Source: Streptomyces bungoensis (GTDB lineage Bacteria; Actinomycetota; Actinomycetes; Streptomycetales; Streptomycetaceae). Taken from it: 64,000 nt of DNA. This document shows, one piece after another, positions 36,804 to 45,703 of this stretch. Position 1 is the stretch's first letter. Each line of letters opens with the position of its first letter. Below the pieces are notes generated by a model. The model saw only the letters and a list, made by a program, of their open reading frames with translations. It did no database searches and had not been told where the DNA came from. Made by a program: the position numbers and the translations under genes. The stretch is from assembly GCF_001514215.1 (NCBI RefSeq), contig NZ_KQ948854.1:166444-230443 (forward strand), given 5' to 3'.

Positions 36804-37832
36804 TCAGCCGAAGAACACCCCCACCTCCGCGTACAGCTCCGGGTCCACCGTCTTCAGCTTGGCCGTGGCCTCGGAGATCGGGACGCGGACGATGTCGGTG
36901 CCGCGCAGGGCGACCATCTTGCCGAAGTCGCCGTCGCGGACGCAGTCGATGGCGTGCAGGCCGAAGCGGGTGGCGAGCCAGCGGTCGAAGGCGCTGGGCG
37001 TGCCGCCGCGCTGGATGTGCCCGAGGACCGTGGTGCGGGCCTCCTTGCCGGTGCGCTTCTCGATCTCCTTGGCGAGCCACTCGCCGACCCCGGACAGCCG
37101 CACGTGCCCGAAGGAGTCCAGCGAGTCGTCCTTGAGGACCACCTCGCCGTCCTTGGGCATGGCGCCCTCGGCGATGACGACGATCGGGGCGTACGACGCC
37201 TTGAAGCGGGAGGCGATCCAGGCGCACACCTGGTCGAGGTCGAAGCGCTGCTCGGGGATGAGGATGACGTTGGCGCCGCCGGCGAGGCCCGAGTGCAGGG
37301 CGATCCAGCCGGCGTGCCGGCCCATCACCTCGCAGACCAGGACCCGCATGTGGGACTCGGCGGTGGTGTGCAGACGGTCGATCGCCTCGGTGGCGATGCC
37401 CACGGCCGTGTCGAAACCGAAGGTGTAGTCGGTGGCGGACAGGTCGTTGTCGATGGTCTTCGGCACGCCCACGCAGGGCACGCCGTACTCGTCGGACAGC
37501 CGCGCCGCCACGCCCAGGGTGTCCTCGCCGCCGATCGCGACGAGCGCCTCGACCTCCTGCTTGGCCAGGTTCTCCTTGATGCGGCGGATGCCGCCCTCCA
37601 CCTTCAGCGGGTTGGTGCGCGAGGAGCCGAGGACGGTGCCGCCGCGGGGCAGGATGCCGCGCACGGCCGGGATGTCGAGACGGACGGTGTCGTTCTCCAG
37701 GGGGCCCCGCCAGCCGTCCCGGAAGCCGACGAAGTCGTAGCCGTACTCCTGCACGCCCTTGCGGACGATGCCCCGGATGACGGCGTTGAGCCCGGGGCAG
37801 TCGCCGCCTCCGGTCAGTACTCCGACCCGCAT
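36804..37832 (-). CDS. pfkA: 6-phosphofructokinase, group III; PPi-type active-site residues
   Basis: 342-residue enzyme that phosphorylates fructose 6-phosphate. The phosphate-donor loop GGEDT has Asp104, and PKTIDND has Lys125 before catalytic Asp128. The Asp/Lys pair at these two sites is the known signature of pyrophosphate-dependent enzymes; ATP-dependent E. coli PFK has Gly at both. Hence a PPi-dependent or dual-donor activity is likely, although Streptomyces homologues are usually called ATP-PFK. It is convergent with trpEG and followed by the MacRS-like genes upstream on the same strand. Confidence 0.93.
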   Translation of the reverse strand: MRVGVLTGGGDCPGLNAVIRGIVRKGVQEYGYDFVGFRDGWRGPLENDTVRLDIPAVRGILPRGGTVLGSSRTNPLKVEGGIRRIKENLAKQEVEALVAIGGEDTLGVAARLSDEYGVPCVGVPKTIDNDLSATDYTFGFDTAVGIATEAIDRLHTTAESHMRVLVCEVMGRHAGWIALHSGLAGGANVILIPEQRFDLDQVCAWIASRFKASYAPIVVIAEGAMPKDGEVVLKDDSLDSFGHVRLSGVGEWLAKEIEKRTGKEARTTVLGHIQRGGTPSAFDRWLATRFGLHAIDCVRDGDFGKMVALRGTDIVRVPISEATAKLKTVDPELYAEVGVFFG

Positions 37833-37943
37833 GCCAAATGTCCCTTCGCCGCTGTTACCTGACGCTCACTCACGGTAAGGGTGATTCAGGTCACACAGCG
37901 AGAGGCGGGCACGGCCATTCCGGTGACGTGTGAGTGCGCCGGT

Positions 37944-38621
37944 TTACTCGTCGTCGAGGCCGCGCTCTATCGCGTACCGCACCAGCTCGACGCGATTGTG
38001 CAACTGCAGCTTGCCGAGGGTGTTCTGGACGTGGTTCTGGACCGTGCGGTGGGAGATCACCAGGCGTTCGGCGATCTGCTTGTAGCTCAGGCCCTTGGCG
38101 ACCAGCCGCAGCACCTCCGTCTCCCGGTCCGTCAGCCTGGGTGCGCCCGGCTCGCCGGCGTCCGGGGCGGGCGCGGGCTCGGAGGCCAGGCGCCGGTACT
38201 CGCCGAGGACGAGTCCGGCGAGGCCGGGGGTGAACACCGGGTCGCCGGCGGCGGTGCGGCGCACCGCGTCCAGCAGTTCCGCGGTCGAGGCGGACTTCAG
38301 CAGGTAGCCGGTGGCCCCGGACTTCACCGCCTCCAGCACGTCGGCGTGCTCACCGCTGGCGGACAGCACGAGGACACGCAGGGCGGGGTTGTGGGCCACC
38401 AGTTCCTTGCACACCTGCACGCCGGGCTTGACCGGCAGGTTGAGGTCCAGCACGAGGACGTCCGGGGCGGCGGCCCGGGCGCGGCGCACCGCCTGCTCGC
38501 CGTCGCCGGCGGTGGCGACCACCTCGAGGCCGGACTCGGCCAGGTCCCGGGCGACCGCGTCGCGCCACATGGGGTGGTCGTCGACCACCATGACCCGGAT
38601 CGGGTCCTGCTGCTGCGTCAT
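37944..38621 (-). CDS. macR: MacR-like LuxR/NarL-type response regulator
   Basis: 225 residues: receiver domain (about 8-125) with phosphoacceptor Asp59 in VLDLNLP, then a LuxR/NarL-type helix-turn-helix (about 155-215) ending with RTVQNHVQNTLGKLQ. Position next to the pfkA gene and the paired kinase matches SCO2120/2121 (MacRS) of S. coelicolor, which controls morphology and actinorhodin and binds TGAGTACnnGTACTCA. An exact copy of that site lies at 19847-19862 in this window. Its gene overlaps the kinase gene by four bases. Confidence 0.88.
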   Translation of the reverse strand: MTQQQDPIRVMVVDDHPMWRDAVARDLAESGLEVVATAGDGEQAVRRARAAAPDVLVLDLNLPVKPGVQVCKELVAHNPALRVLVLSASGEHADVLEAVKSGATGYLLKSASTAELLDAVRRTAAGDPVFTPGLAGLVLGEYRRLASEPAPAPDAGEPGAPRLTDRETEVLRLVAKGLSYKQIAERLVISHRTVQNHVQNTLGKLQLHNRVELVRYAIERGLDDE

Positions 38622-39841
38622 CGCTTCTCCGCCTTCCCCCGCGCCGTGCCGGCGCCCTTCGGTACCTTCATCTCGACTTCCGTGCCCTGGCCGGGGACGG
38701 ACACCAGTTCGGCGGCGCCGCCGAGGTCCCGCAGCCGGCCGCGGATCGACTGGGCCACGCCGAGCCGGCCCTCGCCCTCGGCCTGGGCGAGCCGGCCGTC
38801 GGGGATGCCGGGGCCGTCGTCCCGTACGGTCACGACGACCTCGTCGTACTCGTCCTCGACCAGGATCCAGGCGCGGGCGCCCTCGCCCGCGTGCCGGCGC
38901 ACGTTGTCCAGGGCGGCCCCGACCGCCGCGGCCAGTTCACGGGCGGCGGCCGGGGGCAGCGGGACCGGGGCGCCGGGCTCGGCGAGGCTGACCCGGGCGC
39001 CCGCGTACGGGGCGAGCAGGGTCCGCAGGTCGACGGGGCCGTCGTCGTCCGGTTCCTCGACGGCTCGGACGACGGCTCCGGCGGAGGCGTCCTCCGAGAC
39101 CCGGGAGACCGGCAGCAGACCGCCGGAGACCAGCGTGCGCAGGGCCACCTCCTGCTCCCCGGCCATGCGCCCCAGCTCGGCCGCCTCGCCGCCGATGACC
39201 GCGCCGCGCCGCTGCACCATCGCCAGCACCTGGAGCACGCTGTCGTGGATGTCCCGGGCCAGCCGCTCCCGCTCCCGGGTCGCGGCCTCGATCTCCAGGG
39301 CGCGGGCGAGGGTGCGTTCGGAGGCGCGGGCGACCTCGACGACGTAGCCGATGGCGATGGAGGCGACCCAGACCAGGATCACGTTGTGCACGGTGTCCCG
39401 GGCCGGGCTGCCGCGCTCGACCAGGTTGACGGCGGCGACGGCGGTGGAGGCGACGGCGGCGAAGCGCCAGCCGCCTCTGATGGCGAAGGCCAGGACCGAG
39501 CCGGCGGTCCATATCGACGGCAGGGTCGGGCCACCGCCCGCGATCCGCTCGTGGCTGTCGGCGAGCGGGGTGAGCAGGATGCCGGTGAGGGCGACGGTGA
39601 GGTCGGCGGCCAGGAAGCGCTTGGTGCAGGCGGCCGCGTTCGCCACCCGGGGCAGGGTGGCGAGGGTCCACACGACGAGGACGGTGTAGTAGGCGACGGC
39701 GACCCAGGGGCGGACGAACTGCCCGTACGCCGTGGCGCACAGGCCGATGGCGTACAGCGTCGTCAGGACGCGGTAGCCGGCGAGGGCGCGCCACAGGGGC
39801 TGCTCGACCGACATCCGCAGGACCCGCTCGCGCTCGGCCAT
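38618..39841 (-). CDS. macS: MacS-like sensor histidine kinase
   Basis: 407-residue membrane sensor. About five or six spans in the N-terminal half (DUF5931-like) precede a HisKA_3 dimerisation helix with the phosphoacceptor His in DIHDSVLQ and a C-terminal ATPase domain with DNVRRHAGE and DDGPGIPDG. It ends ATGA with the response regulator gene, so the two are coupled. There is no large extracellular domain, which suggests a signal from within or near the membrane. ATG at 39841 has GGAGCGG upstream. Confidence 0.9.
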   Translation of the reverse strand: MAERERVLRMSVEQPLWRALAGYRVLTTLYAIGLCATAYGQFVRPWVAVAYYTVLVVWTLATLPRVANAAACTKRFLAADLTVALTGILLTPLADSHERIAGGGPTLPSIWTAGSVLAFAIRGGWRFAAVASTAVAAVNLVERGSPARDTVHNVILVWVASIAIGYVVEVARASERTLARALEIEAATRERERLARDIHDSVLQVLAMVQRRGAVIGGEAAELGRMAGEQEVALRTLVSGGLLPVSRVSEDASAGAVVRAVEEPDDDGPVDLRTLLAPYAGARVSLAEPGAPVPLPPAAARELAAAVGAALDNVRRHAGEGARAWILVEDEYDEVVVTVRDDGPGIPDGRLAQAEGEGRLGVAQSIRGRLRDLGGAAELVSVPGQGTEVEMKVPKGAGTARGKAEKR

Positions 39842-39882
39842 GCCCCCGCTCCCCCCAGGCTCCCCCGACCCCGGCCCCGGCC

Positions 39883-40617
39883 CTACTCGGGCTTCTTCTT
39901 CTCGTTCTTCTCGGCTTCCTTGGCCGCCTTCGCCGCCTCGGCGATCTGCCGCTTCGCGGCGGTGGCGTACATGTCGACGTACTCCTGGCCCGAGAGCTTC
40001 ATGATCTCGTACATGACCTCGTCGGTCACCGCGCGCAGCACGAACCGGTCGTGCTCCATGCCCTGGTAGCGGCTGAAGTCCAGCGGCTTGCCGATGCGGA
40101 TGCCGGGCCGCATCAGCTTGGGCACGACCTTGCCGGGCGGCTGGATCTTCTCGGTGTCGATCATCGCGACCGGAATGACCGGCGCGCCGGTGGCGAGCGC
40201 CACGCGCGCGAGGCCGCCGGGCTTGCCCCGGTACAGGCGGCCGTCGGGCGACCGCGTGCCCTCGGGGTAGATGCCGAACAGCTCACCGCGCTCCAGCACC
40301 TCTATGCCGCTGTTGACGGCCGCCTCGCCGGCGCCGCGCGCCCCGGAGCGGTCCACCGGGAGCTGGCCGACGCCCTTGAAGAAGGCCGCGGTCAGGCGGC
40401 CCTTCACGCCGGGGGTGGTGAAGTACTCCGCCTTGGCGATGAAGGTGACCTTGCGGTCGAGGACCGCGGGCAGGAAGAAGGAGTCCGAGAAGGACAGGTG
40501 ATTGCTCGCCAGAATGGCGGGGCCCTCGGCCGGAATGTTCTCCAGGCCCTCCACCCAGGGCCGGAAGGCGACCTTCAGCGGTCCGCCGATGGCGACCTTC
40601 ATCGTGCCGTACAACAC
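39883..40617 (-). CDS. plsC: 1-acyl-sn-glycerol-3-phosphate acyltransferase (PlsC family)
   Basis: 244-residue membrane-associated acyltransferase for phosphatidic acid synthesis. The H-x4-D motif is NHLSFSD and the later EGTRS motif binds glycerol phosphate. Start is GTG at 40617 or ATG at 40602; the GTG form adds LYGT. The C-terminus is a Lys/Glu-rich helix. Position matches Rv2182c. It lies 41 bases upstream of the MacS-like gene on the same strand. Confidence 0.9.
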   Translation of the reverse strand: MLYGTMKVAIGGPLKVAFRPWVEGLENIPAEGPAILASNHLSFSDSFFLPAVLDRKVTFIAKAEYFTTPGVKGRLTAAFFKGVGQLPVDRSGARGAGEAAVNSGIEVLERGELFGIYPEGTRSPDGRLYRGKPGGLARVALATGAPVIPVAMIDTEKIQPPGKVVPKLMRPGIRIGKPLDFSRYQGMEHDRFVLRAVTDEVMYEIMKLSGQEYVDMYATAAKRQIAEAAKAAKEAEKNEKKKPE

Positions 40618-40719
40618 CCGTGTGCCTCCTGTTTCCGTCGATCAGACCATATCCCGGAGTCCCGCCGATGGACCCGACGACCCTGGTCGGTGTCGGTGCG
40701 GTCGCGTACGGTGAGGCAC

Positions 40720-41499
40720 ATGCCAGTTCTGCCCGGAGCCGAGCCGTACCGCCACGAGGGCGGGGAGACGGGTGTCCTCCTCTGCCACGGCTTCACCGGC
40801 TCACCCCAGTCGCTGCGCCCCTGGGCGGAGCACCACGCGGCGCACGGCCTGACCGTGTCGCTGCCGCTGCTGCCCGGCCACGGCACCCGCTGGGAGGACA
40901 TGCAGGTCACCGGCTGGCAGGACTGGTACGCCGAGGTGGACCGCGAGCTGCGGCTGCTCGCCGACCGCTGCTCCCGGGTGTTCGTCGGGGGCCTGTCGAT
41001 GGGCGGGGCGCTGGCGCTGAGGCTGGCGGCCAGGCACGGGGAGCGGGTCGCCGGTGCGGTGGTGGTGAACCCGGCGAACCGGGTGCACGGCCTGTCCGCG
41101 TACGCCCTTCCGGTCGCTCGGCACCTGGTGCGCACGACGCGGGGCATCGCCAGTGACATCGCCAAGGAGGGCGCGGCGGAGCTGGGGTACGACCGGGTGC
41201 CGCTGCACGCGGCGCACTCCCTGCGGGTGTTCCTGCGCCGGCTGGACGGCGAGCTGCCCCAGGTCACCCAGCCGCTGCTGCTGCTGCGCAGCGCGCGGGA
41301 CCATGTGGTGCCGGCGGCCGACTCGGCCCGGGTGCTGAGCCGGATCTCCTCCGTCGACGTGACGGAGATCGTGCTGGAACAGAGTTACCACGTCGCGACG
41401 TTGGACCACGATGCGGACCGGATCTTCGAGGAGAGCCTCGCCTTCATCGGCCGGCTCGCACCCAGTGTCGGCAAGGAAGGGACGGCCGCAGTTGGCTGA
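40720..41499 (+). CDS. Alpha/beta hydrolase, carboxylesterase/lipase type
   Basis: 259-residue alpha/beta-hydrolase resembling Est30-like carboxylesterases and monoacylglycerol lipases. The oxyanion motif CHGFTGSPQ is near residue 25, the nucleophile Ser is in GLSMGG, and the catalytic Asp/His are in RSARDHVV and SYHVATLDHD. The next gene begins inside its 3' end with a TTG eight bases before the end. It is divergent from plsC, which fits a lipid-related role. Confidence 0.9.
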   Translation: MPVLPGAEPYRHEGGETGVLLCHGFTGSPQSLRPWAEHHAAHGLTVSLPLLPGHGTRWEDMQVTGWQDWYAEVDRELRLLADRCSRVFVGGLSMGGALALRLAARHGERVAGAVVVNPANRVHGLSAYALPVARHLVRTTRGIASDIAKEGAAELGYDRVPLHAAHSLRVFLRRLDGELPQVTQPLLLLRSARDHVVPAADSARVLSRISSVDVTEIVLEQSYHVATLDHDADRIFEESLAFIGRLAPSVGKEGTAAVG

Positions 41500-42055
41500 G
41501 CACGACTCCGACCGCGGGGACCGCGAGCCGGACGAGCAGAAGGTGCCTTTCGACGAGGAGGCCGCCTGGCGGGCGATCGTCGCGGGATACGGCCAGGAGC
41601 CGCCGGACCCGCCGGGCAGCAGGCCGTTCCGGCCGGTGGAGGATCTCGCGCTGCCCGAGGACGTCCCCGAGGAGCCGGCCGACGGCGCCGCGGAGCCGCG
41701 CCCGCCCGCCCGGCCGCTGGGCAGCTCGGTGTCGTTCGCGCCCGGTGTCGGCCCGCGCGACCACAGCGCGCCGGAGCCCTCCGAGGAGGACTTCGACGAG
41801 GACGACGAGGGCCACTTCGTGCCCCCCGAGCCGCCGGCGCTGCCGGAGACCGACACGACGGCCAGGTTCGCCTGGCTCGGGGTGGTCGGGGGGCCGATCC
41901 TGCTGCTGCTCGCCGTGGTGCTGGGCTGGCAGATGACCTGGTGGCTGAACACCCTCGGCATAGGCGGCTTCCTGGGCGGCTTCGCGACGCTGGTGATGCG
42001 GATGCGCACGGACGAGGACGAGGACGACGACCCCGGGCGCGGGGCGGTCGTCTGA
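41492..42055 (+). CDS. Acidic membrane protein of unknown function
   Basis: 187 residues: an acidic, Pro-rich N-terminal region (about 1-120) and two membrane spans at the C-terminus (about 126-145 and 150-170), ending in a short acidic tail. The start is TTG at 41492, overlapping the hydrolase gene by eight bases; GGAAGGG lies ten bases upstream. Only four nucleotides separate its stop from the convergent nuclease-fold gene. No domain is recognised. Confidence 0.7.
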   Translation: MAEHDSDRGDREPDEQKVPFDEEAAWRAIVAGYGQEPPDPPGSRPFRPVEDLALPEDVPEEPADGAAEPRPPARPLGSSVSFAPGVGPRDHSAPEPSEEDFDEDDEGHFVPPEPPALPETDTTARFAWLGVVGGPILLLLAVVLGWQMTWWLNTLGIGGFLGGFATLVMRMRTDEDEDDDPGRGAVV

Positions 42056-42061
42056 GAGGCT

Positions 42062-42817
42062 CTAGCTCGCCGGGATTCTGAGGGCGGCCAGGACCGGGAG
42101 GTGGTCCGTGGCCGCCCTCAGGTCGTCCTCCGTCACGCCGGGGTGGTCCAGGGGGACGCCGCAGCCCAGGATCTCGACGCCCTTCGTGGCGAAGATCGCG
42201 TCGATGCGGAGGGGGGGCTCGGTGCGCGTCCAGGTGTGCTCGCCGCCCCAGGGCGCGGCGGTGCGGCAGTCCCGGAGCGACGCGGCGAGCCTGCGGAAGG
42301 TGCGGCCCTGTGGGGGGTCGTTGAGGTCGCCGCCCGCGATCGCGTGTTCGACGCCGAGTCCGGCCAGCCGGTCCAGGAGCATGCCGCCCTGCTCGTACCG
42401 CTCGTCGGCCTGCAGGCTGAGGTGGCAGCTGATGACGCCGAGGCGGGCGCGGCCGAACCGGACGACGGCGGTGGCGAGGCCGCGCCGGTGGAGTCCCGGG
42501 GTGCGCGGCAGCAGGACGTCCTGCGTGCGCTCGGCGGTGGCCCGCAGCGAGCAGAGGATCGCGGGGCCCGCGGCGGTGGCTCCCCCCGTGAGGACGACCA
42601 GGCCGGAGGCGGCCGCGAGCCGGGCGAGCTTCTTGCGCCAGCGGAAGAAGAGCGGGGCCTCCTGGAGGAGCACCAGGTCGGGGGCGCAGGCGGTGATCAC
42701 CCTGGCGAGCGCGTCGGTGTCGTCGCGCATCGAGCGGATGTTGTAGCCGAGGGCCCGGATGACGGCGGAACCGTCCGGTTCGGTGCGGGAGTTGGGAAGC
42801 AGCGTGGTGTTCGCCAT
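42062..42817 (-). CDS. Endonuclease/exonuclease/phosphatase-family protein
   Basis: 251 residues with the DNase I-like fold: YNIRSMRDD, the metal Glu in LLQEAPL, HLSLQ, the GGDLNDPP metal site and RIDAIF, with a C-terminal TDHLPV in place of the usual SDH. It has no signal peptide. Substrate could be a nucleic acid, inositol phosphate or phospholipid; nothing nearby decides. The start is ATG at 42817 and the stop is six bases from the convergent membrane-protein gene. Confidence 0.85.
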   Translation of the reverse strand: MANTTLLPNSRTEPDGSAVIRALGYNIRSMRDDTDALARVITACAPDLVLLQEAPLFFRWRKKLARLAAASGLVVLTGGATAAGPAILCSLRATAERTQDVLLPRTPGLHRRGLATAVVRFGRARLGVISCHLSLQADERYEQGGMLLDRLAGLGVEHAIAGGDLNDPPQGRTFRRLAASLRDCRTAAPWGGEHTWTRTEPPLRIDAIFATKGVEILGCGVPLDHPGVTEDDLRAATDHLPVLAALRIPAS

Positions 42818-42834
42818 GCGATCAACATACGACG

Positions 42835-42869
42835 GTGCCCGCCGCTCCGGGTCCGGACGCGGCGGGCAC
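42835..42869 (-). terminator. Hairpin terminator of the glucokinase gene
   Basis: An 11-bp stem (42835-42845 with 42859-42869) is extended by an inner 5-bp stem (42846-42850 with 42853-42857). It follows the glucokinase stop. Confidence 0.8.
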
Positions 42870-42884
42870 GGTCGTGCGGGCTCG

Positions 42885-43838
42885 CTACATGATCGGGTCG
42901 GGCTCGCGGGCCAGGTCGGCCGCGCCCACCAGACCGGCCTTGTTGCCGAGCTGGGCGGCGATCACGTCGGCCACCGGGCGCCAGTTGCCGCCGACCAGCC
43001 AGCGCTTGTAGGACTTGCGGATCGGGTCCAGGACCAGGTCGCCCTCGTCGGAGAGCCCGCCGCCGACGATGAAGGCGGAGGGGTCGAACAGGGAGGCCAG
43101 GTCGGCGAGGCCGGCCCCGGCCCAGCGGGCCAGCTCGCGGTAGGAGTCGACGGCGACCGGGCAGCCCTGACGGGCGGCCATGGAGATGTGCTTGCCCTCG
43201 ATGCCGTCCGGGGTGCCGTCGCCCAGCGCCAGCAGGATCTCGGCGCGCTCCGGGGTGGCGTTGGCGCGCTGCTTGGCGTAGCGGACCAGGGCCCGCCCGG
43301 AGGCGTACTGCTCCCAGCAGCCCTGGGAGCCGCAGCCGCACAGCAGCCCGTCGGGGACCATGCGGATGTGGCCGAACTCGGCGGCCACGCCGAAGTGGCC
43401 GCGGCGCAGCTTGTTGCCGATGATGATGCCGCCGCCGAGGCCGGTGCCGAGCGTGATGCAGATGACGTTGCGGTGGCCCTTGCCGGCGCCGAACTTGTAC
43501 TCGCCCCAGGCGGCCGCGTTGGCGTCGTTCTCGACGACGACCGGCAGGCCGGTGCGCGCCTCGACCTTCTCCTTCAGCGGCTCGTTGCGCCAGTCGATGT
43601 TGGGCGCGAAGTAGACGGTGGAACGCTGCCGGTTGACGTAACCGGCGGCGCCGATGCCCACGCCCACGATCTCGTGCCCCGCGCGCGCGCCCTCCACCGC
43701 CGAGGCGATGGCGTCGATGATGGCCTCGGGCGTGGTGGGGGTCGGCACCTTGAAGGTCGAGAGGATGTTGCCTTCCTCGTCGACCACGCCGGCCGCGATC
43801 TTGGTGCCGCCGATGTCGACGCCGATGGTGAGTCCCAT
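42885..43838 (-). CDS. glkA: ROK-family glucokinase (GlkA)
   Basis: 317-residue glucokinase, the main glucose-phosphorylating enzyme of Streptomyces and a mediator of carbon catabolite control. The ATP-binding DIGGTKIAAG is at residues 8-17; catalytic Asp is in ENDANAA; the ROK zinc motif CGCGSQGCWE is present. ATG at 43838 has GAGGGA upstream; a longer in-frame start adds a poor N-terminus. Length equals the S. coelicolor GlkA. It is followed by a strong hairpin. Confidence 0.96.
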   Translation of the reverse strand: MGLTIGVDIGGTKIAAGVVDEEGNILSTFKVPTPTTPEAIIDAIASAVEGARAGHEIVGVGIGAAGYVNRQRSTVYFAPNIDWRNEPLKEKVEARTGLPVVVENDANAAAWGEYKFGAGKGHRNVICITLGTGLGGGIIIGNKLRRGHFGVAAEFGHIRMVPDGLLCGCGSQGCWEQYASGRALVRYAKQRANATPERAEILLALGDGTPDGIEGKHISMAARQGCPVAVDSYRELARWAGAGLADLASLFDPSAFIVGGGLSDEGDLVLDPIRKSYKRWLVGGNWRPVADVIAAQLGNKAGLVGAADLAREPDPIM

Positions 43839-43904
43839 GAATCCCTCAGTTCGGTCGAGCCCCGCTACGGCCAACCGTACCCGAGGCCCTGCCGTGGGAG
43901 GGTT

Positions 43905-44390
43905 TCAGTCCAGGTCGATGCGTTGCCCCGGACCGGTCCCCTCGCCCCCGTCGGGGCGGTCGGGCCGGTCGTCGTCCAGGTCGGCGGCCCGGGTGGTCCA
44001 GCGGCGCTCCTGGGCCTGGACGGCGGAGCGGTAGGCGGCCAGCAGTTCGGTGCCGGCCGCGGCGAGGTGGTCGAAGACGTCGGGGTTGCGCTCTATGACG
44101 GGTTCGACGGCGGCCTTGGCCTGCTGGACCACCTGGCGCACGGCCTGCTGGGCCGCGGGGCCGGCCAGGCCGCCGAGGAGCGGGGACTGCAGGCCGGACA
44201 GCTTGTCGGCCACGGTGTCCACGAACCTGCGCAGTTCCTCGGCGGCGGAGCCGGGGGGCGGCCCCTGTTCGGCTCGGCGGCGGGTCTTCTCGGCGGCGAG
44301 GTCCTCGGCGCAGGCCGTGGCCCAGGCGTCGGCGTCGGTCGCCCGCTGTGCCGCCTCGGGGGGTTCGGGTGCGGGGCGCTCTTCGCTCAT
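43905..44390 (-). CDS. DUF5304 protein
   Basis: 161-residue hydrophilic, mostly helical protein that begins MSEERPAPEPPEA and has a central helical part with KLSGLQSPLLGGLAGPAAQQAVRQ. This matches DUF5304, an actinobacterial family of unknown function. No signal peptide or membrane span is visible. It lies between glkA and the ArsA-like gene on the same strand. Confidence 0.75.
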   Translation of the reverse strand: MSEERPAPEPPEAAQRATDADAWATACAEDLAAEKTRRRAEQGPPPGSAAEELRRFVDTVADKLSGLQSPLLGGLAGPAAQQAVRQVVQQAKAAVEPVIERNPDVFDHLAAAGTELLAAYRSAVQAQERRWTTRAADLDDDRPDRPDGGEGTGPGQRIDLD

Positions 44391-44448
44391 GGCGGACTCC
44401 TGACTACGGTTCGCCCCTACGACGTTACCCGAACGGGCCCGGCCGGGT

Positions 44449-45630
44449 TCACCGTGCCGCGGCGGGCCACAGTCCGGGGTCGGGGGCGAAGCGGATGCGC
44501 AGCTCGCCCTCGCGCAGCGCGGCGCCGGCGACGGTGCAGCGGCGCAGGGCGGAGGGCAGCGCGACGATCCGCCGGAAGGAGCCGGCCGTGATCAGGAGTT
44601 CGTCGCCGCGCCGGACGAGGTCGAGGTCGTCCCGTATCGCGCCGGGCAGCGGGATGTGCCAGACGAGGACGCCGTCGGTGGCGAGCGCGTCGGTGACGGG
44701 CCACTCGGCCGGGTCGGGCACGGGGTTGACGCCGGGCACGGCGAGGGCCTCGAGGTCGTCGGTGCCGCGCGGGTCGCGGCCGAGGTGGGGGACGGTGTGC
44801 AGGTCGTGGCGGCGCTCGGCGTCCCGCCACTCGGCCAGGGTCTTGTGCTGCTGGGCGAGGAGGCCGGCCGGCCAGGTGTCGGGCCCGGCCTCGGGCAGCA
44901 CCCGGTTGGCGACCAGGGCCTCGGTGGCCAGGCCGCGCAGGGCGAGGCCGAGGGCGGCGGCGCGGACGGCGTCGGCGCCGGCCGGCCCTGGTTCGGCGAT
45001 CAGGCGGACGGCGGTGCCGCGGTCGGCGACGACGGCCTCGACGGCGGCCAGTTCGAGGTCCCAGCGGGCCGCCGTCTCGTACAGCCACTCGGCGGGCATG
45101 GGCACCCCGGCCAGCCGTCCGAGGACGGGCCGGAGCGCGCGGGCGGCCTGCCGTTCGGGCGGGAGCAGGCGGCGCAGGTAGCGGCGCAGTTCCTCGGGGA
45201 GGGCGAGCAGGGCGAGGGCCTGCGGGAGGGGCGGGAGGTCGACGACGAGGAGGTCGTAGCGCTCGGAGAGGGCGGCGTCCCGGAGGGCGCGCAGGAAGGA
45301 CAGCTCCTCCGCGCCGGGCAGCGGGGTGACCTCCTCGGCGTCCAGTCGGGCGGCGCCCAGCAGGTCCAGGACGCCGGCGGCGCGGGTCTGGAAGGCGGTG
45401 AGGTCCTGCCGGAACCGGTCGTCCGCGTCGGGGCGCCAGGCGGTGAGGTTCCGGGCGATCCCGGTGGGGACAGGTCCGGTGGCGGCGCCCAGCGCCGCGC
45501 CCGGCGTGTCCGTGCGGTCGGCACTGAGCAGCAGGGTGCGGGTGCCCTCGCGGGCGGCGTTCACCGCGGTGGCGGCGGCCAGCGTCGTCCGCCCGCTGCC
45601 GCCCGGGCCGGTGATCAGGATGGTGCGCAT
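44449..45630 (-). CDS. ArsA-like ATPase with HSP20-like C-terminal domain
   Basis: 393 residues. The N-terminal P-loop domain resembles ArsA/GET3, but the Walker A reads GPGGSGRTT, with Arg where Lys is normal in ArsA. The C-terminal ~75 residues (WHIPLPGA, LVRRGDELLIT, ALRRCTV) look like the HSP20-like domain found at the end of such proteins. Position matches Rv2184c. No arsenic genes are near. The start is ATG at 45630; it lies 74 bases downstream of the START-domain gene on the same strand. Confidence 0.85.
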   Translation of the reverse strand: MRTILITGPGGSGRTTLAAATAVNAAREGTRTLLLSADRTDTPGAALGAATGPVPTGIARNLTAWRPDADDRFRQDLTAFQTRAAGVLDLLGAARLDAEEVTPLPGAEELSFLRALRDAALSERYDLLVVDLPPLPQALALLALPEELRRYLRRLLPPERQAARALRPVLGRLAGVPMPAEWLYETAARWDLELAAVEAVVADRGTAVRLIAEPGPAGADAVRAAALGLALRGLATEALVANRVLPEAGPDTWPAGLLAQQHKTLAEWRDAERRHDLHTVPHLGRDPRGTDDLEALAVPGVNPVPDPAEWPVTDALATDGVLVWHIPLPGAIRDDLDLVRRGDELLITAGSFRRIVALPSALRRCTVAGAALREGELRIRFAPDPGLWPAAAR

Positions 45631-45703
45631 GAGGGTGAACGGTAACGGAGCGGGCGAGGTGCCGGGCCGCGTGCCACGGCTCCCCGGGGTTCGCGTCGAA
45701 GGC

